NCBI GenBank assembly: GCA_001574975.1
Contig: KQ965731.1
Location: forward strand, 496,001-560,000
Direction of reading: 5' to 3'
DNA: 64,000 bases
Origin: Gonapodya prolifera JEL478
Taxonomy: Eukaryota; Monoblepharomycota; Monoblepharidomycetes; Monoblepharidales; Gonapodyaceae
Numbering within the stretch: the first letter of the stretch is position 1; each line of letters starts with the position of its first letter. Position numbers and translations under genes: made by a program. The notes beneath the pieces were generated by a model that saw only the letters and a program-made list of their open reading frames with translations, did not search any database and was not told the origin of the DNA. Of the stretch, positions 11,577 to 20,773 are shown piece after piece.

Positions 11577-11880
11577 CAGAAAATAGCCTTCACCAAATCA
11601 GTGGTGGCCATTTTTTGTACAGGTGACAAGAGTGCAGAAAATTGGCCACCACCAATTCAGTGAAGGCCATATTTTGGACAGATGATTAAACTGCAGAAAT
11701 TTTGCCACCATTGATTTGGTGAAGACCATTTTTTTTTTTGACAGATAACAAAACTGCAGAAAATTGGCCACCATTGATTTGGTGGTGGCATTTTTTGACA
11801 GGTATCAGGTTACATTACCTGTGCTGAAAATAGCTTTTCACTGAATCAGTGATGGTCATTTTTCTCACAGGTACCAGGAC
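11577..11880. repeat. Five tandem hairpin units between the divergent genes
   Basis: Five imperfect units starting at about 11,577, 11,635, 11,694, 11,757 and 11,824, each 57-67 bp. Each has a 5' c(a/t)gaaaat-type box, then an inverted repeat (for example TTGGCCACCA...TTGGTGGTGGC), then a T-run and an ACAGGT-like end. They lie in the spacer between the minus-strand and plus-strand genes. An outer matched pair (around 11,553 and 11,805, ...TTACATTACCTGTG-like) suggests duplication of a larger block. A role as regulatory repeats or transposase binding sites is inference. Confidence 0.7.
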
Positions 11881-11949
11881 CAGTTGAGGTGACTATTAAG
11901 GTAGCCTATCAATATAAACCCAACTTCTTGGAACTGAATTGCATGCCAA

Positions 11950-14900
11950 AATCATGACAGCAAAATCCATCTCCAGTCTTATTGCCAAGTAGTGTCTTCC
12001 TGGGACCTTCTCTATCCCTATCAGCTGCATATCTCTCCAAGCACTCACACCAGTGCAAGAACACTATGAACACAGTGTCAAGGAGCTTATGTAAGTATTG
12101 AATTGGCTGATATTGGAGTGGATTCTAACATCATTTCTGTTCTAGGAATGCTCCAATTGATCAAGGCTTTCTTGACATGAGAATTGTTATCCTCTACCCT
12201 ATTGAAGATGACCTATACACAATTGTGGATGGCAACCATTGCCTTGTTGCCCTGTTCTGTCTGAGGGATGCTGGAAAGGCATACAGTACCCTCCCAGGAC
12301 TCCTGGAGGGCACTCTGAATGTGAGTGGCATTGTCTTGCAGGTGAGTTGTCCATTGTTTCCTATATGAAACTTCATGCTCACAGTCAGTTTGCATGCTTC
12401 TTAGCCTGATACTCCGGAACACGTTTGCTTGCACATTGGATCTATGATCAATTTTACTGGCAAAACAAGTAAGTTTGAATCCTAGGCATGTACACCCTAC
12501 CTAGCTAGCCATTTCTTTTGAAGGGGTTCCCGTGACTCCACTTGACACCTTTGTGGCTGTGTGGTGGACTCTTACATATGGAATGGAGGATGGGGCGCAA
12601 TGGCCAATCAAGGATATCATGAAGGAACCAGCCATGTCAAGTAAATTGGGAACTGGATCTCTGTTGCCAAGTCTTACTCTGCAATTCCCAATGTGAGATC
12701 TCATTTATGTTGCCATCTTGTTACATTGCATTTAATACCTTTCAGCTTGAGTCCATACTTTGTGAAGATGCCATCAACAACCAGCCCAACTTCTGCCTCC
12801 CCATCACCATCCTATATGCCAAGGGTGGTGTCAAGAAGTACCTGGTTGACAAGGACCCTGAGCTTGCAGCAAGTTGATCTGTTTATTCAAATTGACATTC
12901 ACTAAAATATGTATAGGAGCACTTTTTGCACAGACTTTGCACCATCCCAACATCCCCAAAACTCAAGGAAGTGTGCACTATGGCGCACCTATGGGGTGAG
13001 AAGTACTTGGTGTGGATCAAGGGCATCTCCCTTCTGCAGGCCCAGGATGGTTGGACAGATGAGGCAAAGTTGAAGGCCTGCAATCTCATATTGAGTGGTG
13101 AGTTTCATTGATCTCATTGACTGATTGCTTTTATTGGAAGTGCTGGCGGCACCTCATATATTTCTATGGGATCTCCAGATACATTCAAGGACACAGCAAC
13201 TCATGCCCAGGTTATAGAGGAGTGCAAGACAAGACTTGGGATTGTTAGCAAAAAGGGAAAGGAGAAGGGTATGTTTACATTTCAATTTTAAGTTTTGTTC
13301 CCATGATGCACTGACCTTTTGTGTGTAAGTACATGTCCAAGAACCCCGTAGCACTGTGAACGCTCCTCCCCCATTGTCCAGGCCACGCTCTGAGGTCCTT
13401 TCTGACATAGCAAGTGACATCCCAGTGTGTACATCAGCATTAGTGCTCTTAATGGGGAGTTGATTTTCTGATTACATGTCAATTAGATGGAATTACCTGA
13501 CGGTCCAGTGTCAGAGACTGGTCAACGCACTCCAAAACGCAGTGTAAGTGGCCACTATTCTTATCATGCAAGTCAAGGAGTCTAATGCATTTTCTCATAG
13601 AAACCCAAGGCAACCAGGTGCCCTCCTCTTGTGCACCCTTTCATCCTCCCCACTATCGCACTGATTGATCTGCTGACACTGGAAGATGCGCTCAAGGAAT
13701 TCTCAACAGAGCATGGACAGACTGCGGACTTGGTCATTCTGGACTTCCTGTTGCAGGATCTTGCCAATCAAGGAGTCCGCGTGAGTTCGCACTATTCACA
13801 CATGTGGTCCACACTAATGCCACCTTCAGAAACTTGCCCCCACATTCCAATCCCATCTGCAAGGTCTGCAAGATCTGGCACTCAACAAGATCCTCACACC
13901 CAAGGGAATTCTTGTGGAGGTACGTGCCCTATTGAAATTGCCCTGATGGGTATCTGACAAGTTTTTCTATAAGCATATTCAACTTTTGCAGTATGATTCT
14001 GCTCTCAGGGACTTTTCTGACTTTGGAGCCCAGTACATCTCCCTCATCCATCTTGCATTCCAGCCCTGCACAGGGCGGTCTAAGAAAGAGGCCAGCAGTG
14101 ACAGCACAATCTTCAGTGCGACCAACACCATGGCCCAATTTGTTGTGGCATCCAAGTCACCATCTCCCATCAACTGGTCTGAGGGATCTAAATGGCAGTG
14201 CACATGGGTCTTCACAAACTTTCTGCATCCCCACACAATGCCTGATGCAGATGTCTTGGCAAATTTCTCAAACAATTTTGCTTGCTTTTATTTTCTGATA
14301 CACCAGAGCCTTGTTCTATTCACACAGACCTACGCTGCTCTGCAGGACTCAAAAAAGGCACCAAAGAGCATCCCATTTTTTTCTGGTCAAGTCCCAAGTG
14401 CACTCTGGATGGAGGTCCTGACCCTTCTAACCAATGCCTGCAACCACGTTGTGATTCCAAGTGTGGGAACTGGGAGCACAGCAACTGCATGTGCACTTCT
14501 TGGTAGGAGGTGTACATCATGGGTGTTTGATACTTCCCTGCATTCTGCACTTGATAACCACCTGATTGGTCTTGAGACGCAGTGTGCTGAAGATGTATCA
14601 AAGATATTTGCCAATTGAGTTTTTTGATATTGCTATTTGCAGTGATGTACTTTCACCATCTCTTTTGTAGATTGATTCTTCACTGCAATTTCCTCCACTA
14701 TGCTGTTGCAACATTCTGCAACCCTAAGGCTACCAAACTTATTCAGAAGGGGCCACTCTCTGACACCATGGTTGTGGAGGATGATTTGGAGGATTTGGTC
14801 ATGTTTGACATTCCTCCAGAAGGTGGGTGTAATGTGACATTGCATTTTGGGAACATGCTGCACTTTAAATTTCTTTTTTGAGACCCCTCTCAAGGAGGTC

Positions 14901-15690
14901 CGTCTGGGGTAGATATCCCACACAACTTGCAAGGAGTTCCACTAGGTGAGTAGCAGTGGAACACTACTTATCAATGAAAAGAATTACTAATAAGTTTTTT
15001 GTGTCACTTGATTCATAGATGACAAGGCAGACGTTGATGATAGTGCCAATGATGGTAAGTGAAATAACATTATTTTTGTTTCTGTTACACACAATACTAA
15101 ACTAAGGAACACTTCATAGATTCTGAGGAGAACCAACTTGAGGAGCCTGTGGAGTCAGAACCCCTCACAGATCCTTCCCTTGGTGAGACAACAGAAGAGG
15201 AGGCCAAGGAGACTGAGACTGAAGATGATGGTGAGATCTTTGCATTTAAATTTAAAAGGCAGAATTGCAGGGCTGATCCTTTTTGATTTTCAGAACCAAC
15301 ACCAAGTCACCAGAGACATATTCCCCAGCCAACTCCAGCTTTGCCCACCTCTGCACCATTGAAAGGCACAGTGGAGGAAGGTGAGTTAACATCTATTCAT
15401 ATCTGGACTTTGGCCTGTCCCTAACATTGTCTGAATTAGAAGTACCTTCTACTTTGGTGGACACCCAACCTGCACCGCCACCAAAAACTCAAGGCAGAGG
15501 CCATTGCCAACCACTACCACCGTCTCAAGAAGGTCAGTGTATGTTGTGTTTCCTTTCACTAATCTACATTCTAACACTTTCTGTTCAATGCAGAACCTGC
15601 TTTCAAGCACCCCAGACTTGCCTGCTTGGTCAAGATGTCAGTGAGCCAAGAGGTGGCAGGCAGAGGTTGTGGGAGAAGTAGAAGGGCCTA
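11950..15690 (+). CDS. ParB-like / DNA methyltransferase-like element gene
   Basis: A long plus-strand gene in about a dozen or more short exons with intron-like GT...AG breaks. The first recognisable exon pair resembles the ParB N-terminal domain: a promise-type helix (VQEHYEHSVKELM) followed by ILYPIEDDLYTIVDGNH, the family's P-I-x-D-x-x-Y-x-I-V-D-G-x-H box. The 13.6-14.6 kb exons resemble an N6A/N4C methyltransferase: NKILTPKGILVE, like the LxPGGxxVV strand, then about 200 residues later VGTGSTATACALLGRR, like the SAM-binding FxGSGT box. The order DPPY-side first, FxGxG last fits the beta class. A low-complexity acidic/proline tail follows and the frame ends GRGCGRSRRA at about 15,690. ParB fused to a DNA methylase is known from phages. 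Finding it in a eukaryotic mobile element is unusual. It is part of the fossil element; activity cannot be judged. Confidence 0.5.
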
Positions 15691-15745
15691 GTTTTTTTAT
15701 TGCAGTTGCATGACTTGGGATACAATTCACTACTGGAAAAACACA

Positions 15746-15807
15746 TGGGGGTCTTAATTCACAGGGTGGGTGTCCTGTCTTGCATGGGTGGTGTAAAAAA
15801 TGTGACA
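15746..15807 (-). repeat. Right copy of 62-bp inverted repeat
   Basis: Reverse complement of 8,012-8,073 with one mismatch. It begins about 55 bp after the apparent stop of the ParB/methyltransferase gene. Outside it (from 15,808) the flank is not an obvious target duplication of the left flank. Confidence 0.85.
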
Positions 15808-15834
15808 GCATGATGAAAACAAAAAGGCAGCTGT

Positions 15835-17483
15835 CTGCAGTGGGACCAATCTTTAACACTGCAGAGCATTTCTGGCAGCAGATGGTGGATGTGATGCATG
15901 GCATGTTGATCTTGTCTACGTTTCAGGGAATGCAGAATACAAGTACCTGACAAACATGGAGCACAACTGGAAGGAGGACATCAACCATTGCATCCCAGCT
16001 TCCATTATGCAGTACCTTAAGTGGAAGGTATGGATGCACTACCCCAATCTTTCCCAGCAGCAGAGGTACTGGCTTTGTGCAGACTTTGTCCACTGCTTTA
16101 ATGGTGCCAAGGATATGGACAATGAAGACATCCAGGCTGGGGTGGAATATGGGGGTAGTGGCAACAACAAAGACAATGAAGATGATCCAACACATCTCCT
16201 TCAGCATCTCTTTAATGAGTTGTTGCAACCAATGCCACCTTTGAACAAACTTCTGAGTTGGGAACACTTGGGAGAGTTCTGGCAGTCATTCACAGAAGCT
16301 CAACTTGGTTGGAAAGAAGCCTGCCTATTCCCTCTGCCTCATTCCCACACGGCAACGGAACTACTTCCCCATTGATGGAAAGACTGTGGTAGTGTTGTAT
16401 TGGCAATACAATCACCAGACAAACCCAAAAGATGAGGACATCACTGCTGGGGCTGCTGGCAGTCCTGTGATGTGTATTTCCCATGGATGCAGTGAGTGTT
16501 CACAACTGCAGTGCTCCCCTCCAAAGGACCAATTTGGTCTCCAACTGGCTGTATTTGCACAAAAGGCTTTGGGGTGAGCATTTCCTACAATAAGATGAAG
16601 ATCAAGTTGGTGAGCCAGCACCATCCAAACTGGCAAGAAAATTTGTTGTACCAGTTCCAATCCCTCCCACCAACATTGTTTTGGGGGTCAATCCTGGGAA
16701 GAGCAAACTGCACATATCTGGTGGTGTGGCATCACAGGATCAGTGCAGACTGGAAGTTGGCTTTACCTATCATTTTTTGGAGTAATACAAATAATCTGGT
16801 ATCAACAAGACCTGCCAGGCAGAGGAAGAGCTTAAGTTGCAGAACTGTGTGCTGCAAGTAGTGGAGAGTAGTGGAGAGTTCTGAGCCGACTTTGTAAACT
16901 GTGAATGTGGGGGACTTTGACAGGTGCAGTTCTTTTTGATGTTTAATTTGCCAACAAGGAGTAATTCACAATTGATGCTTTATCTAGTTACCTCATGTGG
17001 TTTCTGTGGTGGCACAATGCTCTCATCAACTATTACACAGATGGGACAGAGGATGTTCACATGTGGCAATGGTGGCAGACTTGGAGTGGGAAGCAGAGGG
17101 AAGTTGACAGGGCAGTATGGTTTGTTTACTTGTTTTCACCTTTTCTAACAATCTTTGACACCTCTTGCTTCAGATACATCACCACCCTGGGACCTGCCCA
17201 TTGCCAGAAATCCCTTGCAAAATCTGACCTCTATATTGCCTGGGGAAGTGCAAATGTCAACAAGTTTCAATTTATCCCTGGGAAGTCTGGTCCTGCAAAG
17301 ACAATCCAGAAGAGGCTCCAGGGCTTGGTTAAGCTTCTATGCCAAATGTACAAAGCTTATACAAGCTCTGGATGTTCTTGTATCCTCAACACCCTTGACA
17401 ATGAGCCTCACCCCTTGGCCAAGCTCAAGCCTCCCACAATACCCATCACTCATACACCAGGGCCGACTGGACCCCAATGGTAA
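15835..17483 (+). CDS. Unrecognised many-exon gene right of the element
   Basis: CpG-poor plus-strand exons separated by intron-like sequence. Segments include EHNWKEDINHCIPASIMQYL and MHYPNLSQQQRYWLCADFVH (15.95-16.37 kb), RQRNYFPIDGKTVVVLYWQY (16.3-16.5 kb) and FLWWHNALINYYTDGTEDVH (from 17.0 kb), and the frame ends THTPGPTGPQW at 17,483. It is rich in Trp and Tyr with a globular look, and I do not recognise the family. It lies outside the inverted repeat, so it belongs either to a second element or to a larger outer one. Exon limits are uncertain. Confidence 0.4.
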
Positions 17484-18028
17484 AACCTTGGAAGCTTCTC
17501 AAGTGCCAGCATTGCAGGACTATTTTGAACTGTGACCACTGTGGAGCTCTGAATATTCACCTCGTTTACATTCACCAAAATGCAAACAATGGAGCGCGGC
17601 CATGGATGTTCAAAAGGGGTATTTTTCAGTTGGGTATATATTTGATAAATTGCGCGTGTTTCCTGCATGCTTCCAGTTTAACTAGATTACGTCGTCAAAC
17701 TTATTTTTTGTCTGTATTGAGCATTTGGAAAGGAGTGCTGCAGCTGCCTATCGCTATTTATGTAAAATTGTGCGGAAAGAAAACAGGAAATCAACTGTTA
17801 AACTCAAAGACGTCATGTCTCATCAAAAACGGCGATAGTTTACTGAAGGGTGTTTTTCCCTCCACTCACACGATTTTTTTCTTTCCTGGGATACCATAAG
17901 ACGACTTCTTCGTGAAAGGCGGATTGATATTTTTAATGTATCAGCCGGCGGGTTCAAGTTAGTTTACTGGTTTGGTGATCCGACTGTCATCCGACCTCAC
18001 ACCTCCACCTTCCGACATATCAAAGAAG
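17484..18028. other. Spacer, end of island to acyl-CoA synthetase 1
   Basis: CG frequency returns to normal after about 17,590. No gene was recognised. The last 60 bp before the ATG at 18,029 closely resemble the leader of the second synthetase (ctcacacctccaccttccg versus ctcacgcctccaccttccg), so the duplication includes some 5' flank. Confidence 0.6.
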
Positions 18029-20553
18029 ATGCCGGTCATCGCCGGGCCGATGCCCCTAACCGAAGTCGACGAATTCCTCTCCGGCCCTGCTGGCGCGCAA
18101 TTCGGGCTCGCCCGCACGAAAACGAAACTTCCCTGGACTTTGAACACTTCCGGTACGTCTTTCTTGGGCAGATTGGGGATACCGAGACACATCAGTTGCA
18201 TCCGCCCAATCTATGACCTCAATTCTATTCCAGGTGGTCGTGATCCGCCGGACGATGACCCCGCGGTCGAAATATTCCAGTCGGCGTCACCTCATCTTAG
18301 AGCTCTGTGGGAATCGAGCGTTTCTGCAAACGATAGCACAATCCGGAAGCGAGAATATAGTTGAGTGGACCATTTTTGAGTTGTAGACATCCGTCTGATC
18401 GATCCCAAATCGATCCCTAGTCGTTTATCACGACATTTCCTCCGGAACCGTCGCTCGATTCACATATGGCGAAGTTGAGCGGCAAGTCCAGCAAATCGCT
18501 CACTCTCTCGCCGGGCTCGGTCTGCGCAAGGGAGACAGAGTCGGTATTGCGATGAGAAACCTCCCCGAATGTAGGAGCGACGCCCATGACTCATTGGCGG
18601 AACCGTTTCTCACTCCAATTTGTAATGAAGACTTACCGACGTGGTGGGCGACAGTCAGCATGGGTTACATTGCGGTGCTCTTGAACGCTTGGCTCACGAA
18701 GCCAGAGTTGGAGTGGTGCATAAAAGACGCCGGGTGCAGGGCGCTCTTCCTCGACGAGGAGAGACTTCACAGTCTCGGTGGGAAAGATGGGAAGGGCCTG
18801 TTTGACTCGTTGAAGGTACTCGGATTCTTAATGTCTGTTGTCCAAGCAAAAACTAATCCAGCCCACAGCCAAAAGGACCCATTGAGCACATCATTCCTAT
18901 CCGCTGCGCCCTCAGTCACCTCCCCTCTTCTATCAGTGCCGTTCCGTATAAGAAGCTTCTCAACCCATCCCACCCTCGCAACCTCCCCCCCGTCGACCTC
19001 AGCCCCTTTGATTCGGTTCAAATCATCTTTTCCTCTGGTACCACTGGACACCCGAAAGGCATTCTGCAGTCCCATATCGCGTGGGCGCAGCAGGCGGCTT
19101 CGAGCCGGTACAACCAACTACGAGCCGTTGTACGGAACGGGATGGACATACCGGCCATGACACCAGGTGCCGTGCCGCCACAAATGGTTACCTTCATACC
19201 CGTAAGTGTTGGCAGTTGGATCTGTGCAACCTCCAACCTCACATGTCCAACAATGGCTTTATTCTCAAGGTTCCCCTGTTCCATGTGACTGGATTGGGAA
19301 TCGCAGTTGCCTCGTCTGCAGGTGGCGGGAAGCTCATCTTAACCAGTAAATGGGTGAGACTTCACCATGAAGTACTTTTTTGTTGTCCCGATAATCCACA
19401 ACATGCTGGCACTAGGACGCCCCTGCTGCCGTCAACATCATCGAATCTGAAAGCGTTAACATGTTTGTTGGAGTACCAACCATGGCGATTCAGATGATCT
19501 CGGCGCCCAATTTCGTAAAGGAAAAGCTCGCGTCTCTGATGTCCTTGGGATATGGAGGTGGTCCTGCTCCACCGGCACTGAGGGATCGAGTGAAGGGGGC
19601 ATTCAAAGGAAGTGGAGGTGAACCTGGCAATGTGAGTTGCGCGGCTTGTCACGCATATGAGCGATCGATTTAGAGTTCAAATCCCACGGCGCTTGCCCAG
19701 ATCTACGGCGCCACCGAGGCACTAGGCGTCGCATTCAACTCCGGACCCGACTACGCTGAAAAGCCAGACTCGGTCGGAAAACCTATGCCTTTCATCAAGG
19801 TTGAGATCCGATCCTTAGAAGGCAAGGTGCTTCCGCCAGGTGAAGTGGGCGAAGTGTGGATCAAGAGCGTGACCGTCGCGAAAGGGTACTGGAACAATGA
19901 AAAAGCGACGAAAGAAAGCTTCAAGGGGGGGTGGTACGCAACGGGAGGTGAGTTGTGGGTGAATTCTCTTCGTTTCTGACGAATGGGCTGACTTAGTGCC
20001 CCTTCAAATCAGATATTGGTGAGGCCTTTAATTCCAATCGGATTTTCAAGCTGCGCCTATGACTAATCAGTTGTTGTCCTAAAGGTCGTATGGACTCGGA
20101 AGGATTCCTGTACCTGCTTGACCGTGCGAAAGACATGCTGATCAGAGGTGGCGAGAACGTGTATTGCAGCGAAGTAGAAGCCGCGCTGCTATCGCACCCT
20201 GATGTCATGGAAGCGTCAGTGTTTGGAATCCCACATGTAGGTATCCTTTGGGGGTGTCAGTGCGTTTGCAGATCTGCTCCTTGACAATCACCTCCCGGCG
20301 ACAGCGTACCCTCAACGAAGACGTTGGCGCTGCAGTCCGACTTCACCCGTCTGCCACCAACGTCACAGCCGCCGCCTTGCGCGCGCACTGTGCAGAACGC
20401 ATTGCGAAGTTCAAAGTTCCTGTGTACATCGCCTTTTGGGAGGGGCCCCTGCCGTCGACGGCGACAGGAAAGATTTTGAAACGCGAGGTGAAAGAGATCG
20501 TGGGCAAGGCTGCCGCCCGAGAGTTTGGTGGGGAGTTTGCTGCGAAGCTCTAA
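18029..20553 (+). CDS. Peroxisomal acyl-CoA synthetase, copy 1
   Basis: ANL-superfamily AMP-forming ligase: ATP plus a carboxylic acid gives an acyl adenylate, then acyl-CoA. Eleven exons join in frame (18029-18152, 18234-18359, 18421-18570, 18631-18815, 18869-19201, 19270-19353, 19416-19631, 19701-19947, 20013-20018, 20085-20236, 20305-20553), giving 623 residues. Motifs: phosphate loop [11 protein letters not shown]5 motif YGATE, then [15 protein letters not shown] of the hinge and [12 protein letters not shown] with the catalytic Lys. The C-terminus FAAKL is a type 1 peroxisomal signal (AKL). Exon 9 is only 6 nt (ATATTG) and restores GGDIGRMD. The exon 2 donor is the unusual GTTGAG. Fatty-acid or 4-coumarate-like substrates are equally possible. 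Copy 2, with the same exon structure, lies 8 kb downstream beyond REV3. Confidence 0.92.
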
Positions 20554-20773
20554 ACGGGTTGTTAAAACTCTTTGGTTCTAATCGTAATAATGTAACGCAC
20601 GTGTTGTCAACGATTAAATGTAGACTATAGAGACTGACGTGATTCCGCCAAAATTATCTGAACTCGGCGGAAACTCGGCGGAAACTCGGCGGTTGATACT
20701 TGGCGGTTGATTTGACTTCGCATTGGGACCTCGCTTTGGTCACTTCTATCGGCATTGTATCGTCTTCGCATGG

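Larger units (their letters stand above)
8012..15807. mobile_element. Fossil integrase/Ulp1 element with ParB-MTase cargo
   Basis: About 7.8 kb bounded by a 62-bp inverted repeat. Left half (minus strand): a Ulp1/C48-type protease region and a retroviral-type integrase region. Right half (plus strand): a long many-exon gene with a ParB-like and a methyltransferase-like domain that stops about 55 bp inside the right repeat. Integrase plus Ulp1 protease is the combination seen in Ginger-type DNA transposons and in Polintons. I see no capsid, ATPase or protein-primed polymerase here, so Ginger-like is favoured. I found no clean target duplication next to the repeats, so the true ends may lie slightly outside. 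CpG depletion implies long silencing; the left half looks eroded, with several breaks. The assembly gap prevents a firm age. Confidence 0.6.
5640..17590. other. CpG-depleted mobile-element island
   Basis: Base composition changes sharply here. CG almost disappears while TG and CA are abundant. From 12,001 to 12,480, for example, I find only two CG dinucleotides, whereas single 60-base lines of REV3 or the kinase genes carry several. This is what long-term deamination of methylated CpG leaves behind in silenced fungal repeats. The island contains the integrase/Ulp1/ParB element, an unassigned many-exon gene on the right and unassigned DNA on the left. Its edges are approximate. Confidence 0.75.

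Noticed and set aside
8012-15807. A full Polinton/Maverick
   Set aside because: Integrase and Ulp1-type protease fit, but no protein-primed polymerase, packaging ATPase or capsid frame is visible. The B-family polymerase at 20.8-28.4 kb is the host's REV3, not part of an element.
19670-19700. A tRNA B-box-like GTTCAAATCCC in a synthetase intron
   Set aside because: No A box or cloverleaf partner sequence at the right distance.
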